DNA of 7,056 bases. Source: Balneolales bacterium. GTDB lineage: Bacteria; Bacteroidota; Rhodothermia; Balneolales; Natronogracilivirgulaceae. Positions 1 to 6,370 of the stretch are shown one piece after another (the first letter of the stretch is position 1; each line of letters begins with the position of its first letter). The stretch covers positions 1-7,056 of the forward strand of contig SLHZ01000198.1 in assembly GCA_007135895.1 (NCBI GenBank), given 5' to 3'. The notes under the pieces are model-generated. The model made no database searches and was not told the origin of the DNA. It saw nothing but the letters and a program-made list of their open reading frames with translations. Position numbers and translations under genes: made by a program.

Positions 1-927
1 CATGGCCTCCATATCGCGGCCTGCCAGTCCGCCATAGGTATGTAAACCCTCGTAGACGACCACCAGGTTCCGGGCCTCCTCAAAGATATCCCAGTCGTTG
101 ATGGCAAGGAAACCCCCGATGTTCACCAAGGCATCTTTTTTGGCACTCATGGTGGCGCCGTCGGTCAGGTCACAGATCATCCGGACAATCTCGGCAACCG
201 TCTTTTCTTCAAAGCCGGGTTCTTTCTGCTGGATGAAATAGGCGTTTTCCGCCACTCTCGTCATATCATGAATAATCGGAATGCCATGCTTTTGGGTCAG
301 CTCACGCAACTGCCGCAGATTCTCCATTGAGATAGGCTGACCGCCAGCCATGTTAACCGACGTCGCCATACTCACATAGGGTATCCGGTCGGCGCCGTGT
401 TTTCGTATCAGATCCTCTAGTTTTTGCAGATCCACATTCCCCTTGAAAGGATGCTCATTCACAGGGTCGTGCGCCTCATCAATGATGATATCGGCAAAAG
501 ACCCGCCCGCGAGCTCCTGATGCAGCCGCGTTGTGGTGAAGTACATGTTGCCCGGAACGATATCCCCCTGCTTGATCATGATCCTCGATATCAGGTGCTC
601 GGCCGCACGGCCCTGGTGCGTCGGAACCAGATAACGATACCCGTAGTACTTCGTAACAGCCTCTTCCAGATTGTAATAGTTGCGGCTTCCGGCATAGGCC
701 TCATCTCCCAGCATCATGCCCGCCCACTGCCGGTCACTCATCGCGGAGGTGCCGCTGTCGGTAAGCAAATCAATGTACACATCATCCGATCGAAGCAGGA
801 AGGTGTTGTAACCGGCCTCTTCGATCGCCTTCAGACGGTCTTCACGAGTTGTCATTTTGACCGGTTCCACCATCTTGATCTTGTAGGGCTCCGCCCAGGA
901 GCGTCTTTTGAGTGTCTTTTTCTTCAT
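1..927 (-). CDS. tpl: Tyrosine phenol-lyase (beta-eliminating lyase family), N-terminal 309 codons, cut by window edge
   Basis: A PLP enzyme of the tyrosine phenol-lyase/tryptophanase family; tyrosine phenol-lyase splits L-tyrosine into phenol, pyruvate and ammonia in the cytoplasm. From memory of the Citrobacter freundii enzyme, the active-site residues all fall at a constant offset of +7: Tyr78 (Tyr71), Arg107 in THQGR (Arg100), Phe130 stacking on PLP (Phe123), Thr131 (Thr124), Asn192 (Asn185), Asp221 and Arg224 in HDMTR (Asp214, Arg217), Ser261 and the PLP lysine Lys264 in SAKKD (Lys257). Tryptophanase has Asp in place of Thr131 and an insertion before it; neither is seen here. The blocks IDLLTDSGT, GNMYFTTTR and VVVYEG also fit. 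The family is about 456 residues, so about a third lies beyond base 1, including the substrate-specificity residues near Arg381 and Phe448. The start at 927 has GAGGTG (934-939) six bases upstream. It is divergent from the gene at 1370. A tryptophanase-like activity cannot be fully excluded. Confidence 0.88.
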   Translation of the reverse strand, partial: MKKKTLKRRSWAEPYKIKMVEPVKMTTREDRLKAIEEAGYNTFLLRSDDVYIDLLTDSGTSAMSDRQWAGMMLGDEAYAGSRNYYNLEEAVTKYYGYRYLVPTHQGRAAEHLISRIMIKQGDIVPGNMYFTTTRLHQELAGGSFADIIIDEAHDPVNEHPFKGNVDLQKLEDLIRKHGADRIPYVSMATSVNMAGGQPISMENLRQLRELTQKHGIPIIHDMTRVAENAYFIQQKEPGFEEKTVAEIVRMICDLTDGATMSAKKDALVNIGGFLAINDWDIFEEARNLVVVYEGLHTYGGLAGRDMEAM

Positions 928-942
928 CGTTTACACCTCTGA

Positions 943-1369
943 ATGGTTTATGGGATCCTCTTAAAGGAAATGTTGTGTTCCGGATGGAAATCCGGGACCT
1001 TCGATTAAACAATTCGGGTCTTTCGGTTGGAAATCCGGGGCCTTCGATTAAACAATTCGGGTCTTTCGGTTGGAAGCCCGGGGCCTTCGATTGAGCAATT
1101 CGGGTCTTCCGGTTGCAAATTCTGGGCCTTCGGCCGGAAATAATTGCCGATACAGCAAGTCACGAAATACCCCTGGGCAATTTAGGACTTCGGCAACAAA
1201 AAACCCGAGAAAAAACCGGGAAAAATAGAGCGGCATCAGACGGCGTTCTGCCATTGACCGATCATGCTTGCCTTCCCGGTCCCAAGGGTGTAAATTCCCT
1301 GTCCAACGGGTCGGTCCGACACCCATTACATAACGACCCATTCATCTTGAAAAACTATAAGGAGCGTAT
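943..1369. other. Divergent intergenic region between tpl and the COG2403 gene
   Basis: About 430 bp with no supported gene. Both flanking genes should have promoters here, but I see no convincing -35/-10 pair for either. A TTGACC at 1254-1259 has no -10 partner at normal spacing. The left half is filled by the 43-bp tandem repeat and its decayed copies. The right half is unique sequence ending in the Shine-Dalgarno TAAGGAG (1358-1364) of the plus-strand gene. Open frames on both strands cross the repeats, but the 43-bp period is not a multiple of three and the predicted peptides look like nothing known. Confidence 0.7.
986..1114. repeat. Three tandem copies of a 43-bp repeat, followed by decayed half-copies
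   Basis: Copies lie at 986-1028, 1029-1071 and 1072-1114. Copies 1 and 2 differ at one base, and copies 2 and 3 at five; all six differences are transitions (A/G or T/C). Each unit is itself two related halves of about 21-22 bp: one contains GGAAATCCGGG and CCTTCGATT, the other CAATTCGGG and CTTTCGGTT. Decayed half-copies continue, for example at about 1115-1135 and 1179-1198 (GGCAATTTAGGACTTCGGCA). The array therefore probably grew from a ~21-bp ancestor into a 43-bp higher-order unit. Confidence 0.93.
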
Positions 1370-2701
1370 ATGGCAACCCACAGAAAAAAGGTCATTATCA
1401 TTGGAGCCGCAGGCCGTGATTTCCACAACTTCAACACTCTTTACCGGAAGGATGAAGCCACCGAAGTAATTGCCTTCACCGCTGCCCAGATCCCTGATAT
1501 TGATGGGCGCATCTACCCTCCCGAACTCGCCGGACCCCTTTATCCTGATGGAATACCCATACACGCGCAGTCCGAACTGCCCGAAATGATCAAAGACCGC
1601 GAAGTGGACCTCTGCCTGTTTTCATACAGCGACATATCTTATCACGAGGTCATGAGCCTGGCCGCCCTGGTCAACACCGCCGGAGCCGATTTCATGCTGG
1701 CCGGACCAAAACATACCATGATTGAAAGCCATAAACCGGTCATAGCCATCGGGGCGGTCCGGACAGGGTGCGGCAAGAGCCAGACCTCCCGGAAGGTCAT
1801 TGAAATACTCATGGAAAAAGGCAAGAAAGTGGTGGCGGTCCGGCACCCAATGCCCTATGGGGATCTTGTTGCACAAAAGGTACAGCGCTTTGAAACCATT
1901 GACGATCTGCACAGGCATAACTGCACCATCGAGGAGATGGAGGAGTACGAACCTCATGTAATCCGTGGCAATGTGATCTACTCAGGTGTCGACTATGAGG
2001 CCATTCTGCGTGAAGCGGAAAAAGAGACGGATATCATCGTCTGGGACGGAGGCAATAACGACCTGCCTTTTTACCGGCCTGATCTCATGATCACCGTCAC
2101 CGATCCGCACCGGGCAGGCCACGAACTGAGCTACTTCCCGGGAGAGACCACGCTTCGCATGGCCGATATTGTCGTCATCAATAAAATCGACACGGCCGCT
2201 CCCGACGGTATCCAGCAGCTCCGTATCAACATTGAAAAGGTGAATCCGAAAGCCGTTATTGTCGATGCGGCATCCCCCATCACCGTCGATCATCCCGAAC
2301 GAATTAAAGGGAAGAAAGTGCTTGTAGTGGAAGACGGGCCAACCCTGACCCATGGACACATGAATACCGGAGCAGGCACCGTGGCGGCCATCAAATACGG
2401 CGCCTTGCAGCGCATTGACCCCCGGCCCTACGCTACCGGGAAGCTGCTCGACACCTTCAGGACCTATCCGGATATCGGAATGCTTCTGCCGGCCATGGGC
2501 TATGGAGAACAGCAGATCAAGGACCTGGAAGCCACCATACGGGCAGCAGAGTGTGATACGGTCATCGTCGGAACACCTATCGACCTGTCCAGGGTAGTGA
2601 GTATTGATCAGCCCGTTGCCAAAGTGGGATATGAACTCCAGGAAATCGGTCATCCCACCCTTGACGAACTGCTTGACACTTTCGTTGAAAAGTTTTTTTA
2701 A
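1370..2701 (+). CDS. COG2403-type P-loop protein, cyclic 2,3-diphosphoglycerate synthetase-like
   Basis: A complete 443-residue cytoplasmic protein. Residues 7-22 (KVIIIGAAGRDFHNFN) open a Rossmann-like N-terminal domain. A P-loop NTPase domain follows: Walker A GAVRTGCGKS at 128-137, a hydrophobic strand ending in Asp226 (DIIVWDGG) as the likely Walker B, and NKID at 271-274, a G4-like nucleotide-specificity motif. The overall pattern is that of the predicted-GTPase family COG2403, whose bacterial members are commonly labelled cyclic 2,3-diphosphoglycerate synthase by similarity to the methanogen enzyme that cyclises 2,3-diphosphoglycerate using ATP. Length fits the family (about 440-460). 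The bacterial function is not established to my knowledge, so the substrate is open. The ATG at 1370 is supported by a strong Shine-Dalgarno TAAGGAG (1358-1364), five bases away. The gene is divergent from the lyase and has no close downstream partner, so it is probably monocistronic. The final codons run through T7, the TAA stop and T8. Confidence 0.87.
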   Translation: MATHRKKVIIIGAAGRDFHNFNTLYRKDEATEVIAFTAAQIPDIDGRIYPPELAGPLYPDGIPIHAQSELPEMIKDREVDLCLFSYSDISYHEVMSLAALVNTAGADFMLAGPKHTMIESHKPVIAIGAVRTGCGKSQTSRKVIEILMEKGKKVVAVRHPMPYGDLVAQKVQRFETIDDLHRHNCTIEEMEEYEPHVIRGNVIYSGVDYEAILREAEKETDIIVWDGGNNDLPFYRPDLMITVTDPHRAGHELSYFPGETTLRMADIVVINKIDTAAPDGIQQLRINIEKVNPKAVIVDAASPITVDHPERIKGKKVLVVEDGPTLTHGHMNTGAGTVAAIKYGALQRIDPRPYATGKLLDTFRTYPDIGMLLPAMGYGEQQIKDLEATIRAAECDTVIVGTPIDLSRVVSIDQPVAKVGYELQEIGHPTLDELLDTFVEKFF

Positions 2702-2709
2702 TTTTTTTT
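2663..2709 (+). terminator. Possible intrinsic terminator overlapping the stop codon of the COG2403 gene
   Basis: GACGAA (2663-2668) can pair with TTCGTT (2681-2686) across a 12-base loop, with one G-T wobble. Six bases later come T7 (2693-2699) and T8 (2702-2709), with the stop codon TAA at 2699-2701. The T-tracts are strong, but the stem is short and AT-leaning and the gap to the first T-tract is longer than usual, so this is only a candidate. Confidence 0.3.
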
Positions 2710-2757
2710 ACAAAAGGACACCAAACTTTTCATCATAACGGCCGATAAAGCGGATAA

Positions 2758-2783
2758 GGGACAATCGCCCACAGCGATTGCCC
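2758..2783. other. Stem-loop, 10 bp with one bulged A
   Basis: CAATCGC (2762-2768) pairs perfectly with GCGATTG (2774-2780) around a CCACA loop. The stem extends with GGG (2758-2760) against CCC (2781-2783), leaving A2761 bulged. It lies 57 bases after the stop of the plus-strand COG2403 gene. No T-run follows on either strand, so it is not a textbook intrinsic terminator. It could protect an mRNA 3' end or be a protein-binding inverted repeat. Confidence 0.55.
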
Positions 2784-2843
2784 AAGCAGAATCCTTTAGA
2801 AAAAAATCTATTTCAAACCGTAAGGATCATGGAGTCCGGGTCT

Positions 2844-2871
2844 GATTTGAGATGTGATAACATCTGAAATC
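2844..2871. promoter_or_regulatory. Near-perfect 28-bp palindrome just upstream of the orphan reading frame
   Basis: Arms GATTT-G-AGATGT (2844-2855) and ACATCT-G-AAATC (2860-2871) flank a GATA centre. Eleven of twelve arm positions pair; the only mismatch is G2849 against G2866. The palindrome ends 16 bases before the ATG at 2888. As DNA it looks like a dimeric repressor operator; as RNA it would fold into a stable hairpin close to the translation start. No T-run follows, so termination is unlikely. I recognise no specific regulator consensus. Confidence 0.55.
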
Positions 2872-2887
2872 GCCATGCCATGCCGTT

Positions 2888-3301
2888 ATGAAGCAAAAAC
2901 CCAACAGTGAACAGGATATTTCAATGTGCCCGAAGGCTTTCGCCGTGTTTATCGCATCACGGGCCGGCCTGACTCTGGTACATACACCGGACGGCTTCAT
3001 GATTGATTATGCTCTTCGGGATGAAGAAACCGGTGATATAGAAGCGTGGCTGAATGTCATTTGTCAGGACAGCCAGCCGTCCCGGGATTTCCTGTTAAGT
3101 CTCGCCAAGTGGAATAGCGCAATCAAGCTGATCCGTCGGATCGGAAAACCGTTTCTCCTGGCCTACCGTTTTCAGAACCAGGACTTTGTTCTGCAGATTC
3201 AGAAAGAAAACATCCCGCTTGTGCTTCTGTGTGAAAATGGATCGGACGCTCCTTTCGTTCGTATACCGAACAAACTCTTCCAGGTGCTGGCGTATCACTG
3301 A
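2888..3301 (+). CDS. Hypothetical protein, 137 codons, unrecognised family
   Basis: I do not recognise this protein. It is a plausible soluble alpha/beta protein with no signal peptide or membrane segment. The middle contains a hydrophobic and acidic block (GFMIDYALRDEETG, residues 36-49), then a strand (AWLNVICQDS, 53-62), a helix (SRDFLLSLAKWNSAIKLIRRIG, about 65-86, with Lys/Arg toward its end) and strands (PFLLAYRF, FVLQIQ). The order resembles the core of restriction-endonuclease-like families such as DUF4365 (D, then G-I-D, then Q-x-K), but the expected catalytic Lys after the Q is missing (QDS). That is a weak resemblance only. No Shine-Dalgarno precedes the ATG at 2888. The in-frame ATG at 2924 (residue 13) has a modest CAGGA about eight bases upstream and may be the true start. 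It is convergent with mutS, preceded by a 28-bp palindrome and followed by a strong hairpin right after the TGA. That boundary signal supports a real transcription unit. Confidence 0.55.
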   Translation: MKQKPNSEQDISMCPKAFAVFIASRAGLTLVHTPDGFMIDYALRDEETGDIEAWLNVICQDSQPSRDFLLSLAKWNSAIKLIRRIGKPFLLAYRFQNQDFVLQIQKENIPLVLLCENGSDAPFVRIPNKLFQVLAYH

Positions 3302-3303
3302 TC

Positions 3304-3330
3304 AAAGCAGTGCCTGGCAAGGCCTGCTTT
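3304..3330. terminator. Strong hairpin between convergent genes, likely bidirectional terminator
   Basis: AAAGCAG (3304-3310) pairs with CTGCTTT (3324-3330), and inside it GCCT (3312-3315) pairs with AGGC (3320-3323) around a GGCA loop, with only T3311 bulged. It begins two bases after the stop codon of the plus-strand frame and lies about 75 bases downstream of the mutS stop. Because the arms start with AAA and end with TTT, both strands give a GC-rich stem ending in a short T-run, as expected for a shared terminator. The T-run is only three bases. Confidence 0.6.
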
Positions 3331-3332
3331 CG

Positions 3333-3415
3333 GAGTCCAGCCCTGCTCCCTGAGTTCAGTCCGGCTCTGCTCCCGGAGTTCAATTCAGCCCTGCTCCCTG
3401 AGTTCAGTCCGGCCC
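3333..3415. repeat. 24-bp tandem repeat spanning the mutS stop codon
   Basis: There are two full 24-bp units, 3352-3375 and 3376-3399, both starting GAGTTCA and ending CTGCTCCC plus one base. A 19-bp copy with an internal deletion lies to the left (3333-3351). A partial copy to the right (3400-3415) starts GAGTTCAGTCCGG. The right-hand copy contains the mutS stop codon (3404-3406) and its last three codons, so the other copies look like outgrowths of the gene's end into its 3' flank. Confidence 0.88.
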
Positions 3416-6100
3416 GGAAAGGGTGCGTCTCAGTTCCGTAAGAAGCATCAGTGCCTCGACAGGTGTCATGCGATTGGGATCGCAGGCCTCAATCTTGTCG
3501 CGTACCGTTTCCAGCTTAGGGTCAATTTCGGACTGAAAAAGAGACATCTGCGGAACAGGAAGTTTTTTTTCAGCCGACCGGGCCACTTTTTTTGCCGCCG
3601 TTTTTTTTGCCGCAGCCGCTTTTTCCAGAGTACCTGCCGAGTGGGTCACCTCCAGGCTGTGTGATTCCAGGTTGGTCAGGATCTCCCGTGCCCGCTCCAG
3701 TACCAGGAGAGGCAGTCCGGCCATGGCCGCCACCTGAATACCGTAGCTGTGATCAGAGCCTCCGCGAACCAGCTTGCGCAGAAAAATGATCTTCCCCTTG
3801 TAGTCTTTCACCTGGACATTGTAGTTGACGATGCGTTCGTAGAGATTCTCCAGTTCGTTCAACTCGTGATAATGAGTGGCAAAAAGCGTTCGCGCCGCCA
3901 CGGCAGGCTGATTATGCAGGTATTCCGACAGTGCCCAGGCAATGCTCAGCCCGTCAAAAGTACTGGTTCCGCGGCCGATTTCATCGAGCAGGATCAGTGA
4001 GCGCGGGGTGGCGTTGTTGAGAATATTGGCAGCCTCATTCATCTCAACCAGAAAAGTACTCTCTCCCGCCGCCAGGTTATCGGAGGCACCCACACGCGTA
4101 AATATCTTGTCGACCAGACCGATCTCGGCCTCTCTGGCCGGCACGAAAGAGCCGACTTGCGCAAGCAGTACGATCAGACCTGTCTGACGAAGTATGATAC
4201 TCTTACCTGCCATATTCGGCCCGGTGATAATCAGTATCTGCTCTTCCGTGCTGTCGGTATGGATATCATTGGGAATAAACGGCTCACCTTGCGGCAGCGA
4301 ACGCTCCACCACCGGATGGCGCCCGCCCCGGATCGTTATGGCCGTCCCCTCATTGACTGCGGGCCTGACATAATTATAGCGATACGCCACTTCGGCCAGC
4401 GACTGGATGCAATCAAGGCCGGCCAGTACTTCGGCATTGGACTGAACGGGTTCTGCATAACCGGCAGTAAACTCCAGTATTTCATGAAACAGCTGCAACT
4501 CCAGCGATTGGCTTTTTTCCTCCGAAGAGAGGATCTTCTCCTCCACTTCCTTCAGCTCGGGGGTGATATAGCGTTCGGCATTGACCAGAGTCTGCTTCCG
4601 GATGAAATCCTCCGGGACTTTCTCCTTGTGCGCGTTGGTCACCTCAATGTAGTAACCGAAAACTTTGTTATAACCCAGTTTAAGTGAAGGTATCTGGGTC
4701 CGTTCCACAAGGTCCCGCTGAATACGCGCAACATACTCTTTTCCATTGCGGGCTATCTCACGTATTTCATCGAGTTCCGCCGAATAACCTTCGCGTATAA
4801 AACCACCCTCCCGGAGCCCGGCAGGCGGGTCATCGACCAGGGCGGAGCCGATGTGATCCTGCAGCTCTTCAAGATCGTCAAGCTGCTCTTTCATGGATAT
4901 TGTCATGGGGTCATCCAGCTCCACAAGCATCGCCTTTATCCCGGGTATCCGTTCCATGGAACTGCTCAGCTGGCGAAGCTCTCGGGCGCTCGCTCGTTTC
5001 ATGCAAATACGGGATATCAGACGCTCCAGATCCCCGATCTGGCCAAGCGCTTCGCGCAGCTGACTTCTGAGGTCATGACGAACGTGCCAGGTCTCCACGG
5101 AGCGCAGCCGGCTTCGTATCGCCTCGAGATTCTTGAGCGGACGCATGAGCCACTTTCGCAAAAGCCGGCCGCCCATCGGTGTTCGTGTTTCATCCAGTAT
5201 CGAAATGAGGGTTCCCTCCCGGCTGCCCTGATGCAGGCTGGTGATCAACTCAAGATTACGTTTTGTCGCAGGATCAAGCAGCATGTAACCGGTATTCTCA
5301 AATGCATACAACCGGCGCAAATGACCCAACGACGCCCTCTGGTTTTCACGTACATAGTGCAGTAATGCACCTGCGGCGACATGCGCCTTCTCCTGATCCT
5401 CGACACCGAACCCCTTCAGTGAATGGGTCCGGAAATGCTCCAGCAAGAGATCATAGCCGTAATCTCCCTCGTAAATCCACTCGTCCTGCCACGTGATCAC
5501 GTAATCGGCAAACCAGCCCGGCACCGACGATTTATCCTTTCTGTCCAGAAGCAGCTCAGACGGGGATATGGATGCGATCACCTCCCTTAATTCTCCCTCA
5601 GAAAGCTCGCAAACCCCGAACTCACCGGTGGAAACATCGGCAAATGCCAGTCCGTAAACCGGCCCGGCACGATAAATCGAGGCGATGTAGTTATTCCTGT
5701 TACTCTCCAGCACCTTGTCGGAAAGCGTCACACCCGGTGTTACCACCTCTGTGATTTCACGATTTACCAGCTTTCGACCCGCCGCGCGAGCCTGAGCAGG
5801 GTCTTCAGACTGGTCACAGACCGCCACACGATACCCTTTTTTTACAAGCCGGGGTAAATACGAATCGAGCGCATGATAGGGGAAGCCTGCCAGCGGGGTT
5901 TGATCGCCGGCATTGTTCCGACGAGTCAGGGTTATTTCCAGTTCCCGGCTGATGGTGATCGCATCATCAGAGAAGGTCTCATAAAAATCCCCCACACGGA
6001 ATAGCAAAAGTGTTCCGGGAAACTGCTCCTTGATCTCCTGATACTGCCTCATAAGAGGAGTGAGTTCCTGGCGAGTGTTTTTCTTTTTCTTTTTTTTCAT
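3404..6100 (-). CDS. mutS: DNA mismatch repair protein MutS
   Basis: Full-length MutS1 (898 residues; E. coli 853). It recognises base mismatches and small loops and, with ATP and MutL, starts excision repair. The N-terminal mismatch domain has GDFYE with Phe39 and Glu41, the residues that stack on and contact the mismatch. The clamp/lever region carries LGYNKVFGYYIEVTNAH (475-491). The ATPase domain has Walker A GPNMAGKS (627-634), the ABC-like signature around GASDNLAAGEST (671-682), Walker B LILLDE (702-707) and the THYHEL switch (742-747). A beta-clamp-binding QMSLF (851-855) and a typical MutS tail (DPNRMTPVEALMLL) end the protein. Unusual points are an N-terminal run of six lysines and a Lys/Ala-rich linker at 828-846, longer than needed before the clamp motif. 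Both are encoded by A-homopolymers. The ATG at 6098-6100 has no Shine-Dalgarno. The next in-frame Met is residue 17, matching where the conserved region starts (PLMRQY), so the lysine run could be non-essential. No MutL or other repair gene is adjacent. Confidence 0.98.
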   Translation of the reverse strand: MKKKKKKNTRQELTPLMRQYQEIKEQFPGTLLLFRVGDFYETFSDDAITISRELEITLTRRNNAGDQTPLAGFPYHALDSYLPRLVKKGYRVAVCDQSEDPAQARAAGRKLVNREITEVVTPGVTLSDKVLESNRNNYIASIYRAGPVYGLAFADVSTGEFGVCELSEGELREVIASISPSELLLDRKDKSSVPGWFADYVITWQDEWIYEGDYGYDLLLEHFRTHSLKGFGVEDQEKAHVAAGALLHYVRENQRASLGHLRRLYAFENTGYMLLDPATKRNLELITSLHQGSREGTLISILDETRTPMGGRLLRKWLMRPLKNLEAIRSRLRSVETWHVRHDLRSQLREALGQIGDLERLISRICMKRASARELRQLSSSMERIPGIKAMLVELDDPMTISMKEQLDDLEELQDHIGSALVDDPPAGLREGGFIREGYSAELDEIREIARNGKEYVARIQRDLVERTQIPSLKLGYNKVFGYYIEVTNAHKEKVPEDFIRKQTLVNAERYITPELKEVEEKILSSEEKSQSLELQLFHEILEFTAGYAEPVQSNAEVLAGLDCIQSLAEVAYRYNYVRPAVNEGTAITIRGGRHPVVERSLPQGEPFIPNDIHTDSTEEQILIITGPNMAGKSIILRQTGLIVLLAQVGSFVPAREAEIGLVDKIFTRVGASDNLAAGESTFLVEMNEAANILNNATPRSLILLDEIGRGTSTFDGLSIAWALSEYLHNQPAVAARTLFATHYHELNELENLYERIVNYNVQVKDYKGKIIFLRKLVRGGSDHSYGIQVAAMAGLPLLVLERAREILTNLESHSLEVTHSAGTLEKAAAAKKTAAKKVARSAEKKLPVPQMSLFQSEIDPKLETVRDKIEACDPNRMTPVEALMLLTELRRTLSGPD

Positions 6101-6131
6101 GGTACGGTGCAGGGGTTCAATCCCGTAAAAT

Positions 6132-6162
6132 AGGATAACGGCACGAGAAGTTAAATCGTCAA
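6132..6162 (-). promoter_or_regulatory. Candidate sigma70-like promoter for mutS
   Basis: On the minus strand, TTGACG (complement of 6157-6162) is followed after 19 bases by TATCCT (complement of 6132-6137), which would start transcription roughly 25 bases before the mutS ATG. The -35 is good (5 of 6), the -10 moderate (4 of 6) and the spacer is on the long side. If the organism is a Bacteroidota-type bacterium, its housekeeping sigma uses a different -7/-33 consensus, which would weaken the call. Confidence 0.3.
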
Positions 6163-6241
6163 TTATTCCATCTCATACACACACCCGTTGCACTCCGATG
6201 ATATCATTGCCTCACCGCGAATTGGAATCGACTATGCCGGA

Positions 6242-6280
6242 GACGACGCTCAGTGACGACGTTCAGTGACGACGCTCAGT
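6242..6280. repeat. Three tandem copies of a 13-bp repeat
   Basis: GACGACGCTCAGT at 6242-6254, GACGACGTTCAGT at 6255-6267 and GACGACGCTCAGT at 6268-6280. Only one base differs, in the middle copy. It lies in the 270-bp gap between the end of the DUF4168-like gene and the start of mutS. I see no gene, RNA or clear terminator in the rest of that gap. Confidence 0.9.
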
Positions 6281-6370
6281 TGCCGTGGCGCTATCGAATA
6301 CGGAACTCCCCCTGGACCAGCACGGTACGGTAAAACAAAAAAACGGTCAAAATGGATATGGAAGAGAGTT

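Noticed and set aside
627..634. MutS Walker A reads GPNMAGKS rather than GPNMGGKS.
   Set aside because: Those coordinates are protein residues of MutS; the catalytic Gly-Lys-Ser is intact and, as I recall, the Ala variant is common in Bacteroidota-type MutS, so it is not unusual.
424..942. A 172-codon open frame on the plus strand.
   Set aside because: It lies antisense to the lyase, whose product matches a known family with all active-site residues; the antisense peptide resembles nothing.
986..1198. Could the tandem units be a CRISPR array or a diversity-generating template repeat?
   Set aside because: Units are contiguous without spacers, no cas genes or reverse transcriptase are present, and the differences are ordinary transitions.
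1204..1220. CCCG / CGGG stem followed on the minus strand by six T, resembling a terminator.
   Set aside because: The stem is only 4 bp with a 9-base loop, and no minus-strand gene ends upstream of it.
1048..1341. A 97-codon minus-strand frame in the divergent gap.
   Set aside because: It crosses the 43-bp repeats in changing frame, lacks a ribosome-binding site and has no recognisable protein features.
1982..2653. A 223-codon open frame on the minus strand.
   Set aside because: It is antisense to the well-supported P-loop protein gene; long stop-free antisense frames are common at this GC content.
6107..6128. GGGGTTCAATCCCG next to the mutS start looks like a tRNA T-arm.
   Set aside because: The flanking bases do not form a 5-bp T-stem around the TTCAATC loop, and no D-arm, anticodon arm or acceptor stem can be placed nearby without running into mutS.
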